Shown: one piece after another, positions 9,784 through 21,363 of the stretch | Layout: each line of letters opens with the position of its first letter | How positions within the stretch are numbered: the first letter of the stretch is position 1 | From: Leidyana gryllorum EB-2025a | Taxonomy: Eukaryota > Apicomplexa | Length of the DNA stretch: 64,000 nucleotides | Reading direction: 5' to 3' | Assembly (NCBI GenBank): GCA_048772705.1 | Contig: JBLWGC010000202.1 | Coordinates: 62,001-126,000, forward strand | Program-made: the position numbers and the translations under genes | The notes under the pieces: model-generated | What the model was told of the DNA's origin: nothing | Databases searched by the model: none | What the model saw: the letters and a program-made list of their open reading frames with translations, nothing else

Positions 9784-12742
9784 TCACGAGATGCACAACA
9801 GCGCCTGCAGGATACGCTGCTTGTGGATGCACTCTTGTTGTGCAATCTTTGCTATTGGCTCCGCAGTCAATACACGCTGCAAACGAAATGTACCACTCTT
9901 ACGTTCGAGGGAAGTCTTAGCTTACGTATCGCATCCTCGATTCATCTTGGAATGTTTCAGTCTTAGCTTGAATTCTGAACAAGTATTCAGTCCGTCGCTG
10001 ACGGTTGAAGAAGTCCATCCAATCTTCGCCCTGAGGGCCGCTGCCCTCCAGACGAGCCATTTCAATCTCATCGGCTGGCACTCCCAAAATCATTTGCCCA
10101 ACATCACCCATCACATGACATCTCAATGTCTCGGAGTAGTCTTGAAGGTCCAATGTAAAATTGTACCGACGATCGGGTTTGGGGACTTCTTTGTTGCAAT
10201 TGTGGCAAAAGTATTGTGGGGCCACCTTGGCCGGAGTACCGAACGCATAGGCGTCTGCCGGATCACCGCTCTCCTCCCCTCCAGTCACCTTCTTGCTGCA
10301 CACAGGACAGGCACTGCCGAGCCAACAACACTGTCTCTGCTCTTACATAACCAGTTGCTTACATCCAGAAGAATTTGCGCCCGGGCTGAACTTGAAACAT
10401 CGATATACTCGCGATGCAGCTAAAGTACAGACCCGACCGAGCCACTATCAACGAGACGCCAATAGTGTCAACAAAATGTGCTCCCATCAAACTCACCTTC
10501 ACCCGAAGCTTCAGGATTCTGAGCTCCGGCAATGATCTCTGCCAATGTCTGCGAAAAGGCAGAGACATTTCAACCAACCAACCCCCCACCCACACAGCCG
10601 GTCTTACCGATCGTTTGGCGTCTCTGGATTTGTTGAGCATAGGAGTGTTGTTTTGGATACGCAGCTCCTTTCCGGCCGTCAGGTACCAATCTCGCAGCTC
10701 CAGCAGGCCTGGAATCTCCTGAGGTTGTAGCTTTGATGTGTCAGGCAGGAAGGCCCTTCGAACTTTGTCCCACACAAAGATCTCAATGGCCGTATCGACA
10801 CCGCCTTGCAGCTGTTTCAGACTGTTCCACTCGGACACTTTGGCTTTCCTGATGGCCACCAGCCACAATAAATCATCTGGGGAGGTCTGTATATCATCCG
10901 GCAGCTCAAACGCTTGGCCCCGAGAGCCCCAGACAATGTACTCTGCCGATTTGCCACTTTGATCCAAAAGCGTGAGAACCCGTTTGCCTAACGGCTGTCC
11001 AGTGCTCTTTTGAATAACGCTCCCAGCGGCACCGAGTCGGGCGACAACGGCGAGAACGTCCATCAGGTCATTCTGGCGGAGATTCTCCAGATTCTCGATA
11101 GGCTGCGCGGCCAAACTGTCGTTCAGACATGAATTCACACAAATGAATGCCTCACTCGCCCTCCCACCTGAACTTTGGGATATCGGGATCATCGTGGTCT
11201 TCGTCAATCTCTTTGATTTCAGCGTCAGCATCAAAACTGATCTCGTATTTGTGGTCGCAAGTGTTGAACTTCCTGCAGTCGCTGTTTCTGTGCCCCACAT
11301 TCGAGAGGAACTCACGGGTTGGCGGGTTTCACACTGCCCTTCGCGAACGTATATATCCTCCCTTCCTCGAGCACATCCGCAAACTGATCGACTCCTTGGT
11401 TAAAGAAGGTACTCTTGATCTCGCCAGACTGAGTTTGCCATTGTAATTAACAGTCGCAGCAGAGACAGCCAATGCACTTTTAGACACACTCACCTGGTCC
11501 CGAATGGTGATACTAAACAACTTGCCTTCTCCACGTGCACTGCAGAACGTCTTGATGTCACTCCTGCCATAGAGACACACAGACACATTTCTGTCTTGGG
11601 CGAGTGTGGACCCACTTATTCATCACCCGTCCCCGGATACACCACTTCCCGATGTAATTGGACATATCGCTTATTTGAACGAATCCTCTGGAGACATAAA
11701 TCGATCGCTATTGATCTTCGAAGGCGACTCACTTATCAGGTCGCTTGGCCACGGGCTTATAAGGAGCTGCTGGAGGTAGTCTGACGTGAACGGCAGCCGT
11801 ATACGGCGGACGGGTCTCACCTGCGCGATGCTGTGGGACGGCTGGTCCGCGGCGTTGCGCCCCGTAATATGCGGAAGCGTCGTCTTGAGGGATCGAAGGT
11901 GGGCCAGAGGTAGAGTTGGGGGGCTTGCGAGTGGACGGAGGCTCGCGCATGGATGGAGGCTCATAAGGTGACTGGGCATAGACGTCAGCAGGGGAAGGTG
12001 CCACTGGTGGGGCCGCCCGAGCGCTAAGTCCGGGAGACGGACGGGCCGCCGGAGGAGGAGCAGCCGCGGGCTGGCGGGGCGGCAGAGCGGGTTTGGCGCC
12101 CGGGGCGGCCGGCAGTTGAGGCGGGGCATTGGAGGAGGTCGCCTGAGGCCGACCACTGGCCGAAGCGAGCTGTGGGGTGGGTGTGAGGGCAACGAAGGGG
12201 TGGATTCTGGGCTCACTGGGTGTGCCGTTAGACTCATTGAAATGTCTCCACCGCAGTCATAGCTGTCGACAACCTGAGCGTTCTCGGCCTCGATGACCTT
12301 CTCGCCGGTTCTGAGAGAGAGGGGGAGTTGATGCGCGGACTTGAAGCTCTCTCACTTGAGTTTGACGAGTCTGAGCCCTGAGAGACGGAGGATGTTTCCA
12401 GTATTGAGGTCAACGGCTGCGGCTCCTGGCAGTTTGATGATCCCTCTGCAGCTGAATACAGTGTCTGGGAATTCTGGTTTGCAGTAGGATGAACCTCCGT
12501 CTACGATTAGGACGCTGCAGCGGCAAGTGGTCAGTCGTCTGGAGTGCGGTAGGCCCGCGAGACTCACGCTCTGAGGGATATGAGACAGTGGAATTGACGC
12601 CTCGCGCTCACTTCTTTCCGTCTTTCAAAGAGATCCATCTGGCATTGTAGGCGACAAAGCTGCCAGGAACGGCTCCCGGCTCATTGGCCAGTATTCTATC
12701 AAAGGTCCCGAACTCCAGCAGGTGATGTGTTGGACGGTACAT
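9784..12742 (-). CDS. RPA1: Replication protein A large subunit (RPA70/RPA1)
   Basis: Main eukaryotic single-strand DNA-binding protein, needed in replication, repair and recombination; nuclear, in a complex with RPA32 and RPA14. At least a dozen exons give roughly 740 aa. N-terminal OB fold: MYRPTHHLLEFGTFDRIL to RLSGLRLVKLK. Then comes a Pro/Ala-rich linker about 150 residues long. DBD-A follows (YIGKWCIRGRVMNK, SARGEGKLFSITIRD, STFFNQGVDQFADVLEEG), then DBD-B (NDLMDVLAVVARLG, LLDQSGKSAEYIVWG). DBD-C contains the zinc site, with ACPVCSKKV and FCHNCNKEV supplying four Cys. The last exon encodes a short helix ending ALLCIS. The start is ATG 12742, just after a T-run, 23 bp from the divergent channel gene. 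Confidence 0.93.
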
Positions 12743-12755
12743 TGAAAAATGACGA

Positions 12756-12763
12756 TTTTTGAC
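12756..12763 (+). promoter_or_regulatory. TTTTTGAC tract before the channel gene start
   Basis: TTTTTGAC ends 2 nt before the ATG at 12766. The same octamer lies before the starts at 25741 and 41702. On the other strand TTTTTCA directly precedes the RPA1 ATG. It may be an initiator or core promoter element, since dinoflagellates are known to use a TTTT box in place of TATA. That it acts here is inference. Confidence 0.3.
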
Positions 12764-12765
12764 GG

Positions 12766-15700
12766 ATGGACGGGGCCACAGATGCGGATCAAAAGGACAT
12801 CAAATGGTTATATCAGAGCCAATCCCATGTCCATCTCGTGATGAATGACGACAGCCTCCAGAGAGCGAAGCTCGGTAGGCTTACCCACCGCCCACGCGAG
12901 CCTGAGTGTCTATATATCGGCATTGAACAGTTATCGCGAAACAGAAAAGGGAACGAACGGGCGTCGGATACAATGTCCCACAGCCACGCCTTCTCAAGGC
13001 TCACAGACACACTGTCCTCGTATGTCTGCCACACACACTTATCTGTTGCGTGGAGTGTGCTGTGCCTGTCTGCCTGTCTGGTCGAACCTAACGCCTTTGA
13101 GCCGAGTTGAGAGGAGATATTGTCAACCGCTGCTTTTCAGGGCGATCATGGGGTGGGCATCCAGCTCTATTTTGAATTTGTTCGAGCAATGGCGCTGGTG
13201 TTTATCGTTCTCGGGCTGATCAAAATCCCGCAGGCCGTCTTTACCCAATCCGGAAACATGTTACGGCTTAACAAAATCTACCGCAGCCTCGTGAGTCTGG
13301 GCTGCCCGACCCCGCCATCATCTCCCAATCTGTCTCAGCTGGGAAATATTGGAGACAAGCCCGACTACAACTTGGTATCTCCGAGTGTGGCAGCTGAACT
13401 AATTCGCGATCGTCCAGTAATTATTGGATCAAATTACATGCCCGTTGCATCTTCAATACTCGCATTCGGAACTCTTGATCTCGTCTGCACTATAGTGAGT
13501 GCCAAACCGAGCCACCGCCCCAAACTGCACAGACTGTTGTGGGCTTCATGATTTGGTTCCTCCGCTACCGCATCCCTCACGTTTGCCGTGAGAATGACCG
13601 CCTTCGACACACCATGGCGGACCACACCATCATGGTCTCCAACCTCCCTCCTCTGCTTACGTAAGCCAAACCACTTATCGACCCCACGACGCACAGCGAG
13701 GTCGAACACCGACGGTATCGCCGCCATCTCAAGAACCACTTCCTCAATATTCTCGAGGATCGTCCACTGGGATTGCGCGAAAAGCGAGAAGCGTGCATCA
13801 AAGAATGCGTTCTCGTTCGTGTTGACGAGTGTGGCATCGACGAGCTGCTCGAAATAGGCAAATTAAAACAAGACGTTACGCTCATACAAGCTCGCTCTCG
13901 CCAAGGTCAACGCGTAAACGCCAGACACATACAGAAGAAGCTTCTCAAGATCGAGGAATGGACTCGCCGCCTTCAGGATAGTCCTGAGGTGCCGAATCGG
14001 GATCGTCCTGTCGCCATGGCCTTCGTGTCCTTCCAGCACAAAGAAGACAAAGAGGTGAGCGTGCTCAAAGCCCACCGAACTCAATAGCTGACTACTCGCG
14101 TCCAACCCCACCCAATCTGCAAGTTCACACACGTGTGTGTCAATGCCTATTGTTGCTACAGTTCCTGATAAATACCTACAAAGGTTCATCTTGGCTGCTG
14201 TTGGAACAGTCACAAGCCCCCTCATTGCGATTTCATGGCCGCCCCATCCGCGTAGAGCAAGCGCCAGAGCCAGAAGACATTCTCTGGGAGAACTTATTGT
14301 ATCCAACTCGAAAGCGTGTGCGCAATGTGGTGATCATCTGGCTGGTAGTGCTCGGTATGTTGACGGCGTAGGCGTCCTGTCAATCCACAACGGGGGTGTG
14401 CAGCGGTGCTGGGTGTCTCGTTCTTTATATCGTCGATTTTGGAGAAGTTGGGTTACGTACCACCACATCGAGCGAAACCTGATGCGGAAGTCTGGCGGTT
14501 GAGACGCTCGATACCATCTGGTTTCAGCTGGCGAATGTGCGATCTTTCGTTCTACAGTGATAATCTGTGCTCAGAGAGGCTTTATCCCGTGGAATTCAGA
14601 GCTCAACAGACTGCAGGGATGAGTTCAATGACTCTCAAAGCCGACAATGAACTGCTACCCTGTGTGGATGATGTTTGGTGAGTGGTTTCCAGGTGTCCGA
14701 GTCGAGATAGAGTGGTAAATTGAAGGGAGTCTGTGGACGGTGTGGCGATGGCGGGGGTCGAAGCGGACTTCCATGTGCCCACAACGGTGGCCTGTGTAGA
14801 GTTTACACAAGCTCTCGTACATAGCGATGGGAGTTTGTTGTTCGAGGAGGCAAGAGGTCATCAGAAGCACCACGGTGCTTTAGAGAGTTGTGATCTGCTG
14901 TTGGACATTGCGGATGGGAGCTCTTTGCCGTTGTGTACTCTGGCCCGTTCAGCCTCTTTGTCTACGAAGAACAGTTGGATGTGAGTTGGACGAAGCGACG
15001 GTGTGATGTCGGTGGGCAGAATGCAGACGTGGAACAGTCGGTCGACTCGGTACTGTCCGGACGTGCAGCCGGGGGAGAACGGATGGCAGTACATTGAGGA
15101 CAACCTGATGAACTCGGGGGACGAGCTTCATAACCGGGATTGGTACCTGTCTTGTTATTGTCTTGACGGTTTCGCATTGGATAAAATCGGCGTTTGCACG
15201 TGAGTTGATCCGAATGGTATATCTTGATGTGTGAGAATCTTCCTCAGCAAATTCTATGCAGAGTATGTTCGGAAGAACTCTGCTCTGTGGGCGAGTGAGT
15301 GGTCAGTAGCGGGTGTTGGAGAGGTTGTTTCGCAGTGCTTCTTTGTATCACATTGATCAACACGGGACTGCAATACCTAATTCAATGGCTGGTCCAACAC
15401 ATGGAGAAGCCGTGGTCCAATAGCCAAAGGATGGCTCTCTCCTGCTCCAAGATCTTCTTGGCTCAATACCTCAATTCGGGCTTCAACATATTGTTGACCA
15501 CTGGTCACATTTTCTCCCGCACCCTGCGAGTCGGAGAAACCGAAATCACAGTGAGTGGCCGTTGAAATTCTCCTTCAACGCAGCCCAGGGCGCATATGGT
15601 GACCTCTCGGGCGGCTGGTACGAAGAGGCCGGACTCCGACTGATGTCTTTTGGATTCTTCCATATAGCCTTCCCCCACATCTTCATGGTGAGCTTCTCCC

Positions 15701-17263
15701 TTAACAACCGAGAGTCCAACGCGACTCTCGTCTCGTCTATTAGTTGTTGATGCCGTTGTGGTGGAAACTTTGGAGATGGATGTTCGCCAAGAGACAAGTG
15801 ATCCAATACGATTTAGATAATCTGTACAAGAAGCCCGAGTTTGCCATTGACTGTAGGGCGGCGAGCGTTTTGGCCTTAGTGTGTTTTATGTTGACCTACA
15901 CGGGCCGTAAGTCTGTCTGTTCAGTATCGATCGACACTGCGCATTGATCCCCAGCGATGCCCTTATTGCCTTTCTGTGGGGCAGCTGCCATGGGAATCAT
16001 ATATTGGTGTGACAAATTCCACTTTCTCTATGGCTCCTTGAAGCCACCCCAATATAGCGAGGGGATCATAACGGTGGCCACTGGGCTCCTCCAAGTGGGG
16101 TTATTGGTGCGCACTATGATTTCCATGTCGGCTTTCGGACATCCTCTCGTAAGCTGCTAACGAAGGATACGCGCAACTGCATCCATCGATGACGACAGGT
16201 GGCGCCTTCCTCTTCTCTCGGACCCGGAAGTCACGACTTCCTCGATATGATTATAGACTCGGCTGAGAAGGAGAATATGCAGTTGACCTACGAATACGTT
16301 CCTCCAAACTCGGCAGCCTTCGATCCCTCCTGGGCCTGGGCGAGGTTCAAAGCTTACACACTTAGTTCCGCCAGTTTCCCCTCGTGAGTCCCCATCGGCT
16401 TTCAGTGACGGCAAAAGGGGCTGCAGGACTCTCTATTTGATCATCGTCACTTTCTTGGCGCTCAACATTGGCATTCTCACTCTGATGTACGCGTTCCGGC
16501 TGGTGAGAAGAGTGGTCGTCGTTTGACTCTCATGAATTCGATGACACAGACGAAGATGCGCAACTTTTTGGAGCGATGGGTCAACAAGGTGACCGAAATA
16601 GTGGAGCCGAGTTCAAAGGAGGGAACCTACGACGAGCTTCAGGAGGTGAGTTGGAGATTGGTGGCGGGAATGACAGATCGCTATGGTCCTGCAGGAGATG
16701 AAGGGTCGAGCGGCGGTGACCAGTTATAGGATGACGGCAAACCCGGCCTACGCGCTGATCAACCGGGCGCGAAGCGAGATGAAACATAGGAGGGATGTTC
16801 CAGGAGACGCGACAGGATTGGCCGCTCATCAGCAACGGAAACTGAATTGGGCTGCAGAGCACACTGTTCTCGAGGGAGATGAGGAGACAGCCGTGCCGAC
16901 AGAATTGCAAGAGAACATCCCTCCTGAGCCCCCAACTGGAACGGTCGTACCCGAGGTGCCCTCAGCTGGGCTTCTGGGCGACGAAGGAGAAGATGAGGAA
17001 GTTGATGTTCCCCGAGAGTGTGATACAGCTCGTTGTGCCGATTTGACAGCCCAAGTGCTGGCGTTGAATCCGCGACTGCAATACATACTGGCGCCAATTC
17101 ACGGCCAAGAGAATCTCTCTCCAGCAACACAAATCCAAATGTCGTCACCTGTGGTTGACGAGGTGTCCCCAACACACACACATAATGTCCCCAGACTATC
17201 TTTCACCCCACCAAACCATTTTCCATCCCCGAACAACTCTGATGATCAGTCGCCACCACTGTA
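12766..17263 (+). CDS. OSCA/TMEM63 (CSC1-like) cation channel, many exons
   Basis: Multi-pass membrane protein of the family of hyperosmolality- and stretch-gated cation channels. I place the start at 12766: exon 1 12766-12874, exon 2 12931-13019 and exon 3 from 13141 join in frame and lead into GVGIQLYFEFVRAMALVFIVLG, a typical first core helix. Later landmarks: HTIMVSNLPP with the long cytosolic loop, MAFVSFQHKED, the family signature VEQAPEPEDILWENL (about 14265-14300), helix FLAQYLNSGFNILL, the DLDNLYKKPEFAI segment, helix LPFCGAAAMGIIYWCDKF and KPPQYSEG. Between the ILWENL region and the pore helices lies an unusually long, partly Cys-containing loop (about 14450-15250), probably extracellular. 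The C-terminal 150 residues are polar, Pro/Glu-rich and end in SPPL. Several middle exon borders (14690-15300, 16380-16700) are approximate. Confidence 0.8.
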
Positions 17264-17608
17264 AATCTGGTGTGTAATGTGATTTTTAGTGGATACAAGG
17301 GTTGATGACACAAAACAGTAACGATCAAAATGAAAAAGGAGCTCTCACTGATCCCATGAATGATCAAATGAGAGGGGGGATACTAAGTAGCAAAAGAAGT
17401 CAATTGCTTCTTTGCAACACAAACACACACACACACTCCCGCGCGTGCCCACAAAGGCACAGTAGTGTGTGGTCAAAATCCATGGTGGTGTGGTTCGCAC
17501 TCGAGACAGACAGATCCACACCTAATAAGAGGGTCAGTGAGGTGTCGCAGGGGATGGGGACAAATTAGGGCGTCAACTCTTGTTTGTGATCAAGAGGCGC
17601 CAGCAGTT
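17264..17608. other. Convergent intergenic stretch
   Basis: About 345 bp between the stops of the channel gene and the next minus-strand gene. It contains a short CA run (about 17420-17437) and otherwise unremarkable sequence. I see no gene. Confidence 0.5.
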
Positions 17609-18799
17609 TCATACGTCGTCATCATGACCAGCACAGACCTGAATTGAGACTCCTTGGACACAGTGATATTTTGAGACTTCTGGCAGTCCCGGATCACTGG
17701 CAGATGGAATCTCGAGTTTCGCTTGAGTGATTTCCCACTTTTGTGAACCCGTTGTGCTCATGGAAAGCGTATGCGCTTTCTTCAATGACCGAGTCTTCCT
17801 TGCCGCTGGCTGCATTGGCGAAGAACCGACATTGCTCTTTCCACCGCCACTTTTCTGCGGAGACCTCGCCTTCCCTCCATCATCTGCAGTCATCAACCTT
17901 GACGATGACGTCATCTCCTGCGATGAACGCCCTGCTCGCCGTTGGTCGCCATCTTTCCGCTGATCGCCGTCCCGTCGTCGTCCTCGCTGTGCAGCGCCTC
18001 CGGACGGAGAACAGTCGGTCGATGAAGACGTACTCGTGGCTGTTGTGGTCCTCTCTTCTTGGGGCATTCTAGGGAAATGGTGGACAGGGAACAGAGTGCC
18101 CTCAGTGAGCTGTCATAGCACAACGCAATATTGTGTCTCATCTCAGTCCTCATGACTCACCGGTATCACTCGCGATCCGAATGCCACTGCCACAACGCCA
18201 CCCGCCACGAAACCAATTCGCCACCCTGGTGGAATTTCTCCTCGATAGCATGCTTTTGTGTACTCTAAGTGAACAAAACTATACAGCTGATACTGTTCTG
18301 GTGTTGCAGGGGTCCAAAGTCCGTTTCCGAGGTCGAAGGATGTCTGCGGGGCCGCTAAATTGTATGCCGTCATCGGCATTGGCATTGACATTGCCGGCTG
18401 GCTGAAGGAAACTGGGGCGAAACCTGTCGGGGTGGCGGGCACCATGACTTGAGGGACCATATCTGGCATCGCCATTTGAGGTAGCGCACTGAGGTGCGCC
18501 ATGGGTCCTTGAGGACCGGTGACTGAAGGGATAGGTAGCTGAAGTGGAGTAGGGTGGGCAGGAGGGTTCAAAGCCTCCATCGGAACGTGGACATGAGTTT
18601 TTCGACCACTTCCACCTTTCTCCATCGATTTCATCATATGGGTGAAGAAGCTCGCAAACTGAAAAGATCGATTGTGTGATAAAACGTGTGAGATCGATCG
18701 ATATCCACCTTGACACCCACAGAGTATCTATACCAATATAGTGTGTGCTACGTTCAATATGCCCCAATAATTCCACCAAATTCCCTTCCTGACACTCAT
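17609..18799 (-). CDS. Unrecognised protein with two hydrophobic helices (354 aa)
   Basis: Three exons, 18734-18799, 18161-18658 and 17609-18109, all join in phase 0. Exon 1 was found by looking for an ATG that splices into the open frame, and it creates a hydrophobic N-terminal helix (KGIWWNYWGILNVAHTILFA). A Pro/Met-rich segment follows (residues 45-115, repeated AMPDMVP/MSMPMPM motifs). A second hydrophobic segment, WRIGFVAGGVVAVAFG, sits near residue 180. The tail is long, Ser/Arg/Lys-rich and probably disordered (KARSPQKSGGGKSN), and ends in GHDDDV. No family recognised. The plan suggests a membrane-anchored protein with a cytosolic low-complexity tail. Confidence 0.6.
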
Positions 18800-19528
18800 C
18801 AACCGACCGCACCGATGTTAGGCCACCACTCGGACCAACAGATCACTTTAGTGAGCTATGGGGGCATCACAGCCGTAAAGTAATTACCTTTTCCCTCAAG
18901 TCATAATGCTTGCGTAAAATGGGCACCAGAATTAGTGCGATAATTTATTGGGGGGGCAAGTTGGCTTTCGCAGGGTTGGGGGCAATGTGGTGGATCGCCG
19001 TCATTAGGCGCGAAGTGATGAAAAATCAGAGGTTGCAGAAGGAGGGGGCACAGTTTGTAGAGTGTGGATGGATCATTCCTGTTTGAGACCCCAGGAAGCC
19101 ATCCCGCCCCACGCGGATTTTGTGGAGCACTGGCGAGGGCTGGGATGCTCGACGGTCTATCACCTCTAAAACGGTCTGTGGAGGCAGAGCTGGTGCCTGA
19201 ATGGGACGGGGCAATCATAACAGAGCGTTCGTCTGGGATTTGGGTTTGACACCTGGCGGTGGGCTATCAGAAAGCAACTAGGATTCGCCTTCTTGTCAGT
19301 TAGTGTGAGGGTAACTTGGGGCAATTAGTCACTCTGAGAGCACAAGTGATTTGCCGCTCAGATGTTATTAGGGTCCCTCGAAGCAGCCGTATTTGACTGT
19401 CTGTTCGTTACCTGAATGCTATGTCCGATTGTTTCAAAGAGCCGAGGCTGAATAGTCTAGTGTGCTAATAGTCGGCTGGGATCTCCAGAATCGTGCGAGC
19501 GGCCAAAGCTCCCCCCGCCAAACCCATC

Positions 19529-20714
19529 CGGCAGTTGTCGCCATGTTTACCGAGGTGTATTAAAAGCGATCTTCTGACTCCGGCCAAAGGCAGCGGCTGC
19601 CAAAGGTAGTGGTAGCTTTGGACGACCAAATCTCAATCGTGTACACCAGATTAGGCGAGACCTCCAGCTGCCTTGAGGTCGCGCTATGATCGGGCAAACC
19701 TTGACAATAAAGGCTTCAATGACCAGCCAGAAAGCCCCGTCACAGGCCGCAGCACCCCGGCACGTCGCCTAATGTTGAGATGTCACAGTTTACAGTCACC
19801 TTGCATCGCTCACCTGTTAAAAGAATTCAAGATTTGCTCAGGCGACTGGACATCTGCGGCCGACTGTGGCGGTCTCAGCGGCCACCTTCCGATTGTGTCG
19901 CGTTCTTGGCTGATATCAATTTTCTACGGCAGAGGTCGGAGACAGTTGTCGTCTTCTTTTCCGTGGCCAAGGCGTCCGCCCCACCCTGGAGCAGTTCTAC
20001 TGCCTCGACCGGTTTCGGACTATTTCATTCCCTCCCTGGAGGGGGAATACACCGTTGATGACGGGGGAATGGGACGTTTCCCGGCGTGGGCAGGCGTTGA
20101 GCTGACCTCTTCAAGCGGGGACGTAGCCTAGCCATACGCACTAGAGACTTCTCAACGTCACGACACTCCCTAAAGGAGCCAGACCTAATCCAGCAGTTGT
20201 CGCCGTGTTCACTGGAGTCTACTTGGCTCCGATCTCTAACGTGAAAGGAGTTACCTCCCATACATGTTATCTGTGCACATCTACCCTTGACACCTTTTTA
20301 TACACTGATTGGAGTTTGCGGGGTCCTGGGAGGGGTTTGGATCGGTGGTGACGCGGTGTTGGATTGGCGTGACCTCCTCAACTTGTTCCGACATGTCTGG
20401 TTGTTTAGAGGATCGCCGTTGTAGGCGTAGGCTCTGCGATCGGGTTAATACAGGTATGATGAATAGAGAAGTTGTACTAGATTAGTTGTAGCTTTGTTTG
20501 ATCTATAGTCACTGATTAGAGTCACGCATCTCTCGCTCTGTCTATCTTTTCTATTCTATCTGTACTTTTGTAGTTGTGTGTGGCATCGTCCCAATGGGCG
20601 ATGCAGCTGGGTTGTGTCTGTGTGTCTATTACAGATCACACGTTAGACTACGGTGTTCTAATACGGATGCAGCTACTTCGGATTTCTGTCTATCCAGCAG
20701 TTGTCGCCATGTTA
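19529..20714 (+). repeat. Three dispersed copies of a CAGCAGTTGTCGCC block
   Basis: The block (C-A/G)GCAGTTGTCGCC(A/G)TGTT occurs at about 19529, 20191 and 20695, all on the same strand, in otherwise diverged surroundings. Flanks of the first two copies can be loosely aligned downstream (TTTACCGAGGTGTA against TTCACTGGAGTCTA). Shared sequence of this kind fits old tandem duplication or the ends of a small repeat element. Confidence 0.45.
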
Positions 20715-20920
20715 CTTGTTAGATCTGGGTGAGACAAGGCTAGTGAAAGTGAACTACATTGAGGACCGGAACTGAGGTGCTAAGTGTGATTTCCTTACCG
20801 TGAGGGCACAAAAAGGTAGAACAATAGGAACCTTACAGCCCCCCGTGAGGTGTAACTCGAAAGTAGCAATTCCCTTGGGACACGAGTCCTTATAAGCTGG
20901 TTACTATCGGCACTACCTTA

Positions 20921-21150
20921 AATCAACCCGACCGGCTCCCCGCAGCTGGTCGGGATAATAAAACACTCCGCAGTCAGGATGGATCTACATGGGACCCGAC
21001 GGGCGCCCCAGAGCGGGTGGGGATAACAAAACACGACGATGACGGCGTTCATTTTCTTTCAGCAGTGTCGGCGGGAGGCCCCAACACCAGGGGTGGGTCT
21101 AAATCGAACCCGACCAGCTCAACCGGGGCTGGTGGGAATAACATAACAAT
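20921..21150 (+). repeat. Three degenerate hairpin repeats followed by ATAAYA
   Basis: Three related units start near 20921, 20993 and 21107. Each has ACCCGAC(C/G), a GC-rich loop, then GG(T/G)nGGG followed by AATAA or ATAACA. Unit 1 forms an 11-bp stem: CCCGACCGGCT (20927-20937) pairs with AGCTGGTCGGG (20944-20954) with one G.T wobble and a 6-nt loop. Unit 3 keeps the stem with changed bases (ACCAGC with GCTGGT); unit 2 pairs poorly. Retained pairing despite base changes hints at selected structure, but two copies are too few to prove it. Confidence 0.45.
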
Positions 21151-21363
21151 GATAAATAACACAAGAAGAACCCAGGGACAGTGAATATGTTAAATAGCAC
21201 AATTTTTGGAAAGTCAAAGGTAATTTGTAGAGGGCTTGGGACGAGGGTGAGGACTTTGGCTTTGGGGATTCGTTTCAAATAATTTATATGCTTCGTTAAT
21301 TGTAGACTGTTCTTTTGACAACGTCTATCGCATGATCATGCAAACAATCACTGAAATTAATGC

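Larger units (their letters stand above)
18800..21363. other. Gene-poor island, 2.5 kb
   Basis: The longest stretch of the window without a supportable gene. Open frames in it (for example 19673-20131 on the plus strand) have no recognisable domain, no splice partners and atypical composition. It holds three spaced copies of a CAGCAGTTGTCGCC block and a cluster of hairpin-forming repeats (listed separately). No polymerase, integrase, capsid or transposase motif is visible. It may be an eroded repeat cluster or contain a non-coding RNA. Confidence 0.5.

Noticed and set aside
17911-18153. Alternative exon frames at the second junction of the two-helix gene
   Set aside because: Using the acceptor at 18110 keeps phase 0 and leads into the 166-codon open frame; the later acceptor gives early stops.
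19673-20131. 152-codon open frame in the gene-poor island
   Set aside because: No domain, no splice partners, composition unlike neighbours, and a second overlapping frame is equally open.
18800-21363. Possible virus-like or LTR element in the gene-poor island
   Set aside because: No polymerase, integrase, protease, capsid or envelope motif and no paired long terminal repeats could be seen; only short dispersed repeats.
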